Notes under the pieces: model-generated
Databases searched by the model: none
Told to the model about the DNA's origin: nothing
What the model saw: the letters and a program-made list of their open reading frames with translations, nothing else
Assembly: GCF_014202345.1 (NCBI RefSeq)
Contig: NZ_JACHGO010000004.1
Location: 62,001-126,000, forward strand
DNA: 64,000 nucleotides
From: Desulfovibrio intestinalis
Lineage (GTDB): Bacteria > Desulfobacterota > Desulfovibrionia > Desulfovibrionales > Desulfovibrionaceae
Direction: 5' to 3'
Part shown: positions 27,764-35,248 of the stretch, piece after piece
How positions within the stretch are numbered: position 1 is the first letter of the stretch
Layout: every line of letters begins with the position of its first letter
Program-made: the position numbers and the translations under genes

Positions 27764-27998
27764 GGGCCGCCTCGCGGCGTGCGGCAGAGGGGGTCTGTCA
27801 GGGGCTTGCCGCCCCTCCGAGGCCCCCTCTGCACTCCCCCCGGACGACCCCGCTGGGATTTTCGTATATCTCCATCCTACGGGTTAGTTTTCAAGGGCTT
27901 TCCAAATTCCACCGTTCGCCGAGGGCTGCGCGGGCTTTGCTTCGGGAGCTTCCCTTCCTTTGGTCGGGTGATCTCCCTGCGCGCCGCGCAATGCCATC
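27764..27998 (-). repeat. GC-rich 235-bp dispersed repeat (copy 1)
   Basis: On the minus strand this runs from GATGGCATTGCGCGGCGCG through AGGGAGATCACCCGACC, GGAATTTGGAAAGCCCTTGA, GCGGGGTCGTCCGGGGGGAG and GCAGAGGGGGCCTCGGAGG to GCCGCACGCCGCG. The same blocks in the same order form the copies at 51835-52065 and 52274-52507. It contains nested hairpins (GGGGC / GCCCC inside GGGGGCC / GGCCCCC-like arms) and no reading frame with coding character. Confidence 0.85.
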
Positions 27999-28150
27999 AA
28001 CGGGCAAGCGCTGATGCTGTTGGAAAATGTAACGCAGCTGAATTCCATAAAATTGCATTTTTCGGCAGAACGACAACGTTACCATATGAAACTTTTTAAC
28101 GTTAATATGCTCTGACTATGTCTTTTATACCGTTGCCAACAATAAAAGAT

Positions 28151-28218
28151 TTGCGCGTACGCTTCCACGGCGGGCGTCTGCCTACGCAGCCACCTGAACA
28201 TTTCATAGTTAAAATGCT
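28151..28218 (+). repeat. 65-bp dispersed repeat (copy 2)
   Basis: It carries GTACGCTTCCACGGCGGGC, GTCTGCCTACGCAGCCAC and a degenerate end ACATTTCATAGTTAAAATGC, in the same order as the copies at 22239 and 44352. Confidence 0.65.
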
Positions 28219-28264
28219 TTAGAGTCTTTCAACATTGAAACACACTGCCTTCTGAAATCAGGCC

Positions 28265-28302
28265 AAAGAAAACCCGGCGTCCGTTTGTGCGGTCGCCGGG
28301 TT
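28265..28302 (-). terminator. Intrinsic terminator of the PEBP-like lipoprotein gene
   Basis: Minus-strand stem AACCCGGCG / CGCCGGGTT followed by TTCTTT, about 40 bp past the stop codon. Confidence 0.75.
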
Positions 28303-28340
28303 CTCAGGTATTTTACTGTAAATGCTGATGCCTTGCAGCG

Positions 28341-28778
28341 TTATTCCTGCGAAAAACGGTGCAGACGCACAGCCAGGGGTTGCATGCTGCCCTTGTTCAT
28401 AGCAGAAACAACAAAGGCAAAGTCCTTGATTTGCCCGCTGGGTGGGCAGGGGCCACGGTAGTGGCGGGTCAAGCCGCCTTCAGGTATGGTACCGGAACCG
28501 TCGTTGTTCCATGTGCCGCCGCCAAGAAAAAGCTCCTGGGAATCACCGGTGAACTCCACCAGGCGCACATCAAAGTAATCCGTGCCATTGGGAGCTTCGG
28601 CCACAGTTATTTCAGGAGAAATACGCGAGCAGCGGTGAACGTCGCGCAAATTTACCATAATGGTCATGCCAACGGGAACCTCTTCGGTTTCCTTGGCAGC
28701 GCAGGCTGGCAGCAGCAGCGCCGCGCAGAGCGCGGGCATAAGGACGCGCAGGGCTTTGCCAAAAATATCAAAACTCAT
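28341..28778 (-). CDS. Lipoprotein with PEBP-like signature
   Basis: A 145-residue lipoprotein. The ATG at 28778 has TTTGGAGG 6 bp upstream; it opens MSFDIFGKALRVLMPALC and the lipobox LPAC follows. The mature part contains FTGDSQELFLGGGTWNNDGSG and HYRGPCPPSGQIKDFAFVVSAMN; the GPCPPSG...F segment resembles the ligand-pocket motif of phosphatidylethanolamine-binding (YbhB/RKIP) proteins, but the first PEBP motif is not evident. Function unknown. It is divergent from the aminotransferase and has its own terminator. Confidence 0.65.
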   Translation of the reverse strand: MSFDIFGKALRVLMPALCAALLLPACAAKETEEVPVGMTIMVNLRDVHRCSRISPEITVAEAPNGTDYFDVRLVEFTGDSQELFLGGGTWNNDGSGTIPEGGLTRHYRGPCPPSGQIKDFAFVVSAMNKGSMQPLAVRLHRFSQE

Positions 28779-28867
28779 CAGAGCCTCCAAATGACATTTG
28801 CTTTGTGCAGCTTTTGGAAGCATAACCAATAGTCATGTCGAATACAACAACCACTGGGAGTCGTTTT

Positions 28868-30064
28868 ATGTCTATTCTTGCCGAAAGCGTTGCCGGTTAT
28901 CTTGAACACGCTTCCTGGATACGCCGCATGTTCGAAGCCGGGGGACAGCTCAAGGCCCGTTACGGAGCGGAAAATGTCTATGACTTCAGCCTCGGCAACC
29001 CCGACCTGCCCGCCCCGCCCGCTGTGGCTGAAGGCCTGAAAGCCTTCGCCGAGCACGCCCATGAACCTTTTGCCTTTGGCTATATGCCCAACGGCGGTTA
29101 CCCGTGGGCACGAGAAAAACTGGCCGCCCACCTGAGCCACGAACAGGGCGCGCACATAGCGGCGGAAGACGTGATTCTTGGCTGCGGCGCGGCTGGTGTG
29201 CTCAACGCTTTCTTGCGCGCGGTGCTGAACCCCGGCGAAGAAATGCTCGCCTTTGCCCCCTATTTTGTGGAATACGGCTTCTACGTCTCCAACCACGGCG
29301 GCGTGTTCAAGGCCGTGCCTAGCAAGAAAGACACATTTGCTCCCGACCTTGATGCCCTTGAGGCAGCCATTACCGAAAAAACCCGCGTGGTGCTCATCAA
29401 CTCGCCCCACAACCCCACGGGCGTCGTCTACAAGCGCAAGGAAGTAGCGGCCATTGCCGACCTTCTGCTCAACAAAAGCCAGCAATACGGCAAACCCATC
29501 TGGCTGATATCTGACGAGCCGTACCGCTTTCTGGCGTATGACGGCGTGGAAGTGCCTTCGGTGCTGCCTCTCTATCCTTATGCTGTTGCCATCAGCTCTT
29601 TTTCCAAGAGCCTTTCCCTGCCGGGCGAACGCCTGGGCTATGCCGCGGTTTCGCCTTTGTTGCCCAAGGAAGAAAAAGCCCAGCTCATGGCCGGACTCAC
29701 CCTCACCAACCGTATTCTGGGCTTCGTCAACCCGCCTGTTGTGGGGCAGCACATCATGGCCGCCGCTCTGGGCTCGCAGGTAGACCTTTCCATCTACGCC
29801 GCCCGCCGCAAAGCCATGGCTGAAGTGCTCACGGAGGCAGGCTACGAATTCCAGATGCCCGCTGGCGCTTTTTACTTCTTCCCCAAGGCTCCCGGCGGAG
29901 ACGACGTGTCCTTTGTAAACGCCCTGCTTGAAGAGCGCATTCTTGCCGTTCCTGGCACGGGCTTTGGTTGCCCCGGCCATTTCCGGCTGGCATTCTGCGT
30001 GGATGAAAGCGTCATTCGCAACGCTGCCGAAGGCTTTGCCAAGGCCCGCGCAACAGTGAAATAA
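28868..30064 (+). CDS. Class I/II PLP-dependent aminotransferase
   Basis: A 398-residue fold-type I aminotransferase of the aspartate aminotransferase group. I chose the ATG at 28868 (MSILAESVAGYLEHAS) because TGGGAG lies 7 bp upstream; the ATG at 28835 has poorer spacing. Landmarks: VYDFSLGNPDLP for the N-terminal substrate region, NSPHNPTGVVY with the Asn and Pro of the PLP site, ISDEPYRFL with the Asp and Tyr, and SSFSKSLSLPGERLGY with the Schiff-base lysine. VPGTGFGCPGHFRLAFC carries the C-terminal Arg for the substrate carboxylate. The amino acid specificity is not certain. Confidence 0.93.
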   Translation: MSILAESVAGYLEHASWIRRMFEAGGQLKARYGAENVYDFSLGNPDLPAPPAVAEGLKAFAEHAHEPFAFGYMPNGGYPWAREKLAAHLSHEQGAHIAAEDVILGCGAAGVLNAFLRAVLNPGEEMLAFAPYFVEYGFYVSNHGGVFKAVPSKKDTFAPDLDALEAAITEKTRVVLINSPHNPTGVVYKRKEVAAIADLLLNKSQQYGKPIWLISDEPYRFLAYDGVEVPSVLPLYPYAVAISSFSKSLSLPGERLGYAAVSPLLPKEEKAQLMAGLTLTNRILGFVNPPVVGQHIMAAALGSQVDLSIYAARRKAMAEVLTEAGYEFQMPAGAFYFFPKAPGGDDVSFVNALLEERILAVPGTGFGCPGHFRLAFCVDESVIRNAAEGFAKARATVK

Positions 30065-30260
30065 ACGAGGCAATTTTTCAGAGCATGTCTCCCGGAGCAA
30101 ATGGGTTTTGAAATTGGCTGCCATTCCAAAGCAGACCGTCAGCTAAAAGCGAGGTCTTCGGATAAACCCACGATGCGTTGCGGCGAACGGCTCGGTCCAC
30201 TACACCGAACGTTGCAGCATTTTAAACGTTGGAATGCTCTAAAATTGCAATGGAAGCATC

Positions 30261-30668
30261 ATGAAAAACACTTTCCACCGTATCTCGGCCCATATTCTTT
30301 GTCTTCCGGCTCTGCTTGTGCTCGTACTGCTGGCGGTGCCCGCGCTGGCCAAGGATATCAGCGTGCAAGACGCTGACGCCCTGTTGAAAAATCCGCCTCA
30401 GGGGCTTGTTATCGTGGACGTGCGCACTCCGGCGGAATTCCGCGAGGGGCATCTGCCCGGCGCGGTAAATATGGACTACTTTGGTGGGCCTTTTGAAAGC
30501 CAGATTGAAAGCCTGCCGAAAAATGCCCCAGTGCTGCTTTACTGCCGCACTGGCAACCGCTCGGCCAGCGCGTATGAAACCATGACCAAGGCCGGCATAG
30601 GGAACATTTTGCATATGCACGAAGGCATCAGTGCATGGCAACGGCTTGGCTTGCCTGAAGAAAAATAA
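30261..30668 (+). CDS. Exported rhodanese-like sulfurtransferase
   Basis: A 135-residue single-domain rhodanese with a signal peptide (cleavage about ALA|K at 30). The CH2A-type segment is VDVRTPAEFREGHLPGAVN and the active-site loop is YCRTGNRSASAYE with Cys95. Single-domain periplasmic rhodaneses of this kind move sulfane sulfur or act as thiol redox proteins. It is followed immediately by a sigma-54-like site for flgE, so the two genes are probably separate transcripts. Confidence 0.92.
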   Translation: MKNTFHRISAHILCLPALLVLVLLAVPALAKDISVQDADALLKNPPQGLVIVDVRTPAEFREGHLPGAVNMDYFGGPFESQIESLPKNAPVLLYCRTGNRSASAYETMTKAGIGNILHMHEGISAWQRLGLPEEK

Positions 30669-30678
30669 TTTCAATATC

Positions 30679-30694
30679 TGGCATACTCTCTGCA
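30679..30694 (+). promoter_or_regulatory. Sigma-54-like promoter upstream of flgE
   Basis: TGGCAT-N5-CTGCA: GG and GC are exactly 10 bp apart, matching the -24/-12 consensus TGGCAC-N5-TTGCW with two substitutions. It begins 11 bp after the rhodanese stop and lies about 250 bp before flgE. Flagellar hook genes in Desulfovibrio-type bacteria are commonly sigma-54 dependent. Confidence 0.6.
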
Positions 30695-30700
30695 TTATTA

Positions 30701-30732
30701 GGGCGGGGAGGAATATTTTTCCTCCACCGCCC
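30701..30732 (+). other. Hairpin in the flgE leader
   Basis: GGGCGG...GAGG pairs with CCTC...CCGCCC around an ATATTTTT loop. It could be the rhodanese terminator or, because it lies just downstream of the sigma-54-like site, the first structure in the flgE leader. Confidence 0.45.
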
Positions 30733-30869
30733 CTGCCTGACGACGCATCGGCATATTTTTCATATGGCCGGTTCGACCCGTCCTCGGCGGCATTGCCGCC
30801 AGACGAAAAGGCATAAAAACAGCGCATGGGTGCGGCAATGCCGCAGCCTGCCCGCAGTTTTCCGGATAC

Positions 30870-30923
30870 GTTGACGTCGTCAACAGCCAGGGGCAGCAAG
30901 GGAATTACTTTCCTTGCCGCCCC
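30870..30923 (+). promoter_or_regulatory. Palindrome and hairpin just before the flgE ribosome site
   Basis: A perfect palindrome GTTGACG-T-CGTCAAC (30870-30884) is followed by a 13-bp stem GGGGCAGCAAGGA / TCCTTGCCGCCCC (30890-30923, one mismatch), which ends 10 nt before TTGGAGG. The hairpin could control translation of flgE; the palindrome could bind a protein. Confidence 0.45.
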
Positions 30924-30942
30924 TATTTTATTGGAGGCTAGC

Positions 30943-32439
30943 GTGAACTCGTCATTATACATAGGCGCCACTGGCATGAAGGGCCTGGCTGAGGGCATGA
31001 ATGTTACCACAAATAACATCGCCAACATCAGCACCATTGGCTACAAGCAGCAGGGCATCCTTTTTTCCGACATTTTCTATGCCGAGCAAGGCGGCATGGG
31101 AAACTGGTGGAACGCGCAGCAAGGTTCCCGCGTGGCTCTGGGCCAGGTGGGCATGGGCCTCCAGGTTGAGTCTGTGCGCACGATGTTCGGCCAGGGCAGC
31201 TTTGACTCCAGCAATACCGTTACGGACATGGCCATCAGCGGCAAGGGCTTTTTTCAGGTCACGGACGGCGTGGACCTTTACTACACGCGTGCCGGAGACT
31301 TCCGCACGGACAACGAAGGCGTTTTGCGCACGCCCTCGGGCATGGCCCTCAACGGCTATAAGTACAATGCCGACGGCACCAAGGGGAGCCTGCAACAGGT
31401 CACCATCGACAAGTTCTCCAGCATGCCCGCCAAAACAACCACCGCTGTGGATATGCGCTTTAACCTCGGTCTGACCACGCAAAACTCGGTTGACGCTACC
31501 AATCCGTATTTCAGCCTTCTCGGCAACTATGACGCCACCAACTCACCGGCCATTTCCAACACGGCATACGGCTACGCGCAGGGCATTACCCTGTATGGCG
31601 CGGACGGCAGCCAGCAGCAGGCCACCATATACTTTGATTCCGCTGCCAGCAGCCAGCCCGGCAGCGTGGTGCAGTACCTCATCGCCACGGGCGATACAGC
31701 CAAGGACGGCAGTGCCACCGCAGGCACGGGCGCGCTTATGACAGGCACGCTGACCTTTGACTCCAAGGGGCAGCTGACCGACATGACGGCCTTCACGCCT
31801 TCCACGGCGGGCAGCACCGATCTCGCAAACTGGGTTCCTTCCGCGCTTTCGTCAGACGGCCTGCCGCAGATGACCGTGAACGGGGTTGCCACTACGGTGA
31901 ACCTGGGCATCAGTTCGGCTGGCGGCTGGCAGAATGCCCCTGCCAACGCGGCGGCCGTGGGCACCAGTCAATCCGCTCTGGGCGGCATGGGCACTGGCGC
32001 AACCGTATCCGTTGATGCCACCACCAACTACATCGGTTCCTCTCCTGTCACACGGCGCAACACTCAGGACGGCTACCCGTCCGGAGCCCTGAGCACCATC
32101 AACATCACCAGTGACGGAACAGTCGTGGGGACGTTTTCCAACAACCAGAGCATGAACCTGTGGCAGATACCCGTCTGCCGTTTCACCAGCGAAGACGGCT
32201 TGCACCGCGAAGGCAACAATCTCTTCAGTGCCACCCCCGACGCCGGAAAGATGGAAATGGGCGAGGCCGGAACAGAAAACTACGGCACCATCCGCGCCTA
32301 TAACACTGAAAACTCCAACGTGGACATGGCCACGGAAATGACCAATATGATCATCACCCAGCGCGGCTTCCAGTCCAACAGCAAGGTGGTCACGACAGCC
32401 GACCAGATGTTGCAGAAGGCCGTGGAACTGAAGCGCTAG
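30943..32439 (+). CDS. flgE: Flagellar hook protein
   Basis: Structural subunit of the flagellar hook, 498 residues. Start chosen at the GTG 30943 because TTGGAGG lies 6 bp upstream and the protein then opens VNSSLYIGATGMKGLAEGMNV, the conserved flagellar rod/hook N-terminus (TNNIANISTIGYKQQ). The centre is a Gly/Thr/Ala-rich variable hook domain. The C-terminus has NYGTIRAYNTENSNVDMATE and MTNMIITQRGFQSNSKVVTT, the coiled-coil segment that pairs with the N-terminus. It is isolated from other flagellar genes in this window. A terminator is at 32612. Confidence 0.93.
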   Translation: MNSSLYIGATGMKGLAEGMNVTTNNIANISTIGYKQQGILFSDIFYAEQGGMGNWWNAQQGSRVALGQVGMGLQVESVRTMFGQGSFDSSNTVTDMAISGKGFFQVTDGVDLYYTRAGDFRTDNEGVLRTPSGMALNGYKYNADGTKGSLQQVTIDKFSSMPAKTTTAVDMRFNLGLTTQNSVDATNPYFSLLGNYDATNSPAISNTAYGYAQGITLYGADGSQQQATIYFDSAASSQPGSVVQYLIATGDTAKDGSATAGTGALMTGTLTFDSKGQLTDMTAFTPSTAGSTDLANWVPSALSSDGLPQMTVNGVATTVNLGISSAGGWQNAPANAAAVGTSQSALGGMGTGATVSVDATTNYIGSSPVTRRNTQDGYPSGALSTINITSDGTVVGTFSNNQSMNLWQIPVCRFTSEDGLHREGNNLFSATPDAGKMEMGEAGTENYGTIRAYNTENSNVDMATEMTNMIITQRGFQSNSKVVTTADQMLQKAVELKR

Positions 32440-32611
32440 CCAGACATTCGTTTCTGACGCTTTTTCTGACGCAGCGCAGAGCTGGGATGCCATGCCGCAA
32501 CAAACGGTTTTTCATGAGCGCCGTTGCGGAAAAACAAAAATATGGCAGCCAGAAATGGCGATATATCCAATAAAACAGACTGTTAATGAATACATGGCAC
32601 TTTCTATGTTT

Positions 32612-32638
32612 AAAGCCCCCTTTGAAGGGGGCTTTTTT
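32612..32638 (+). terminator. Intrinsic terminator after flgE
   Basis: AAAGCCCCC - TTTGAA - GGGGGCTTT plus TTT. The rest of the 475-bp gap up to aroE shows no gene I can support. Confidence 0.85.
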
Positions 32639-32914
32639 ATTATTTTCACAAATGGTATACTGGTGACACCGAATGCACAAAGCGCGGCATGTTGTGCAAA
32701 AATGTCAATTTTGATACGGGGTTGTTCTCATTGCACGAATGAGTTGCAACCCTGTCTTCGACAGTCTGCCCTTTCATCGGCGGGCCTGCCAGAACAACGC
32801 AAATAGAGTCGTGATTACTGGCGTAAACGTTATCCCGGGTCAGCCACGGGCCACACTGCCGCATCCATTTTTTTCAGACGGCGGCACGGCAATCAGCATG
32901 GAGAAGCCGAAGCC

Positions 32915-33838
32915 ATGAATGCTTCCATTCCGTCAGACATCTCTTCATCAGGATCGAAACCTCTTCAGGCTGACCCACAAGCTGCCGCAGAAACAGTTCT
33001 TTACGGCGTCACGGGCTGGCCGCTGGCCCAAAGCCTTTCCCCTCTTTTGCACAATACGGGCTTCAGAACGCTTGGCCTGCCCGCCCTGTACCTGCGCTGG
33101 GAAATTCCGCCGCAGCGGCTGCCCGCTTTTGTAGACAGCGTGCGCACCCTGCGCATCGGCGGCTGCTCCGTCACCATTCCCCACAAGGTTGCCCTGCTGC
33201 CCCTGCTGGACGAGGTGAGCCCTCTGGCCCGTCAGGTGGGCGCGGTCAATACCATCTACTGGCACGACGACAAGCTTTGTGGCGAAAATACCGATGTGGC
33301 AGGATTTATGGCTCCACTGGCACAAGAAGACCTGCACGGCGCGGACGTGCTGCTGCTGGGCGCGGGGGGCGCGGCCAGAGCGGCTGCGGCGGGGCTCATG
33401 AGCCTTGCGAAAGACCGCAGGCCGGGCAACGTCTTCATCTGCACACCTTCTGATTCCTCGCATCTGCCCCTGGCCGAAGAATTTGGCCTGAGCCCCATAC
33501 TGTGGGCACAGCGGCACGACATCCCGGCCCGGCTTGTGGTCAACACCACGCCTCTTGGCATGCGCGGCAAGGCCGAGGATGAGACACCCTACTTTTTTGA
33601 TCTTGCGGATAAAAAAAACGGAAAAGATGCAGCCGAAACAACTACTTTGGCTTACGACATCGTGTACAACCCGCTGGAAACGCTGTTTTTGCGCGATGCC
33701 GCCCGCCACGGCAGACGCTGCCTCTCGGGTATGGACATGTTCTTCGGCCAGGGCGACGCCCAGTTTCGCCTGTGGACGGGGCGTAACCTGCCCCTAGAAT
33801 CACGGCTCGCTCTGGAAGCGGCCCTGAACTCGAACTAG
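32915..33838 (+). CDS. aroE: Shikimate dehydrogenase
   Basis: NADP-dependent reduction of 3-dehydroshikimate in aromatic amino acid synthesis. It has 307 residues with an N-terminal extension of about 25 compared with E. coli AroE. Substrate motifs are GVTGWPLAQSLSPLLHN, SVTIPHK (K91 catalytic) and GENTDVAGF (D127). The nucleotide site is LLLGAGGAARAAAAGL; NTTPLGM and the C-terminal SGMDMFFGQGDAQFRLWTGR follow. aroQ lies 255 bp downstream, also in the shikimate pathway. Confidence 0.96.
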   Translation: MNASIPSDISSSGSKPLQADPQAAAETVLYGVTGWPLAQSLSPLLHNTGFRTLGLPALYLRWEIPPQRLPAFVDSVRTLRIGGCSVTIPHKVALLPLLDEVSPLARQVGAVNTIYWHDDKLCGENTDVAGFMAPLAQEDLHGADVLLLGAGGAARAAAAGLMSLAKDRRPGNVFICTPSDSSHLPLAEEFGLSPILWAQRHDIPARLVVNTTPLGMRGKAEDETPYFFDLADKKNGKDAAETTTLAYDIVYNPLETLFLRDAARHGRRCLSGMDMFFGQGDAQFRLWTGRNLPLESRLALEAALNSN

Positions 33839-33920
33839 CGTATTTTTACTTTGAAAGAGTTTAGAAGCTCCAGCGCTGTATGAGTGTGCAGCGCGCCGTA
33901 ACGAGGCGTGAAATTTTACC

Positions 33921-33973
33921 GGAAACTATATTTTCCGGCAAAATTGCAACGTTGAAAATGCTCCAAAGTCTGA
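33921..33973. repeat. Divergent member of the CTTTGAAATG repeat family
   Basis: GGAAACTATATTTTCCGGC, AAAATTGCAACGTTGAAAATG and CTCCAAAGTC align in order with the copy at 47435-47487 (GGAAATATCATTTTCGGC, GGATGGCAACTTTGAAATG, ATTCCAAAGTC). It lies in the aroE-aroQ gap and includes an imperfect 13-bp stem (33911-33945). Confidence 0.45.
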
Positions 33974-34093
33974 GTGGCTGGACCATAACACCATTCCACA
34001 AGCGTGCTTGCGGCCGCCGTGGAGTACATACAGGGCGTAAAGCCCAGGCCGCCGGATGCCCCCCATCGTCGGTCAGACGCAAGCGAGGTTCAT

Positions 34094-34540
34094 ATGCGCA
34101 TACTTATTTTGCATGGCGTCAACCTGAATATGTTCGGCAGGCGTGATCCCGCCCAGTACGGCAATGCCACGCTGGCCCAGATAGACTCCGGCCTGGAAGC
34201 GCTGGGCAGGGAGCTTGGCGTTACGGTGGAATGCTTTCAAACCAATCACGAAGGCGAAATGGTAGAACGCATCCACAAAGTTCTGGATGAAGAGGTTCAG
34301 GCTGTGGTCATCAATGCCGGAGCATGGACCCACTACAGCCACGCCATTGCTGATGCTCTGGCCATCTTGAAGATACCCGTGGTGGAAGTGCACATGTCCA
34401 ATGTTCACGCCCGTGAAAGCTTCAGACACAATTCCGTACTGTCAGCCGTATGCACGGGCAGCATCTGTGGCTTTGGGCCAGCCAGCTATCTGCTTGGCCT
34501 TCGGGCCGCGCGCAATGCGGTCATACACATGAACAAATAG
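34094..34540 (+). CDS. aroQ: 3-dehydroquinate dehydratase, type II
   Basis: Dehydrates 3-dehydroquinate in the shikimate pathway; 148 residues, normal for the type II dodecameric enzyme. The ATG at 34094 (MRILILHGVNLNMFGRRDPA) was chosen because it is the conserved type II start, with GCGAGG upstream. Tyr22 in QYGN is the catalytic tyrosine; INAGAWTHYSHAIADAL and VEVHMSNVHARESFRHNS (active-site His and substrate loop) follow. A strong terminator follows at once. Confidence 0.96.
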   Translation: MRILILHGVNLNMFGRRDPAQYGNATLAQIDSGLEALGRELGVTVECFQTNHEGEMVERIHKVLDEEVQAVVINAGAWTHYSHAIADALAILKIPVVEVHMSNVHARESFRHNSVLSAVCTGSICGFGPASYLLGLRAARNAVIHMNK

Positions 34541-34542
34541 GC

Positions 34543-34587
34543 AAAAGCTAGTTCCAGTACATTCCACTGCACTGGAACTAGCTTTTT
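34543..34587 (+). terminator. Intrinsic terminator of aroQ
   Basis: AAAAGCTAGTTCCAGT pairs perfectly with ACTGGAACTAGCTTTT over a 12-nt loop and ends in T5. Its T-run forms part of the -35 box of the next promoter. Confidence 0.92.
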
Positions 34588-34614
34588 ACATATTTCTGCG
34601 TTACTGATTATAAT
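34585..34614 (+). promoter_or_regulatory. Sigma-70-type promoter of the hdr-flx operon
   Basis: TTTACA, 18 nt, then a perfect TATAAT. The predicted start is near 34621, about 46 nt before hdrC. The promoter sits directly on the aroQ terminator. Confidence 0.65.
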
Positions 34615-34627
34615 ATTATCATTTGTC

Positions 34628-34642
34628 CAGGGGGTCCCCCTG
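34628..34642. promoter_or_regulatory. Perfect palindrome in the hdr-flx leader (candidate operator)
   Basis: CAGGGGG-T-CCCCCTG, arms of 7 bp, centred about 14 bp after the predicted start of transcription, where a bound repressor would block RNA polymerase. It could instead form an RNA hairpin only with difficulty because the loop is a single base. Confidence 0.45.
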
Positions 34643-34666
34643 TCAGCCTCTAACCAGAGAGTTCTC

Positions 34667-35248
34667 ATGAACGACGCCATCAATCTGAGCCGGATGCGCG
34701 ATACCGCCTTTACAGCGGAAGTGGAGGCGCTAAGCGGCCAAAACGTGTCTACCTGCTATCAGTGTGGCAACTGCACAGCCGGCTGTCCGGCAGGGCTCGC
34801 CTATGACCTTCAGGTCAACAAGATCATGCGCGCTGTGCAGCTTGGCCTCAGAGATGAAGTGCTCAATTCGCGCTCCATCTGGATGTGCCTTTCCTGTTCC
34901 ACCTGTAGTCTCCGCTGCCCCAACAACATTGACGTTGCGGGCATAATGGAAACCCTGCGCCACATGGCCCGCAAGGAAGGCCGCGTGACCGTGCCCAAGG
35001 TGGAAAAGTTCTGGTTTTCCTTTCTGGACACCGTGCGCGCCTTTGGCCGCACCTATGAAATCGGCACGATGGCCCTGTTCATGATGCGCTCCATGCGAGT
35101 TTTCACCGACGTGGACCTGGCCCCAGAAGCCCTCAAAAAAGGCAAGCTTGGCCTCAAGCCCCATGTGCTGCCCCAGGGAGCCGCCCCGGTTTCACGCATT
35201 TTTGAGCGCTATAAAGAACGCGCCAAACGCGAGGGGGTACGCCCATGA
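34667..35248 (+). CDS. hdrC: Heterodisulfide reductase-like subunit C
   Basis: Iron-sulfur subunit of the soluble Hdr complex, 193 residues. Two 4Fe-4S motifs are visible: CYQCGNCTAGCP (C30, C33, C36, C40) and CLSCSTCSLRCP (C74, C77, C80, C84). It passes electrons between HdrA and HdrB. Start at the ATG 34667, with AGAGAG upstream. Its stop overlaps the hdrB start (ATGA), the first of a chain of overlapping genes that end at flxA. Confidence 0.94.
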   Translation: MNDAINLSRMRDTAFTAEVEALSGQNVSTCYQCGNCTAGCPAGLAYDLQVNKIMRAVQLGLRDEVLNSRSIWMCLSCSTCSLRCPNNIDVAGIMETLRHMARKEGRVTVPKVEKFWFSFLDTVRAFGRTYEIGTMALFMMRSMRVFTDVDLAPEALKKGKLGLKPHVLPQGAAPVSRIFERYKERAKREGVRP

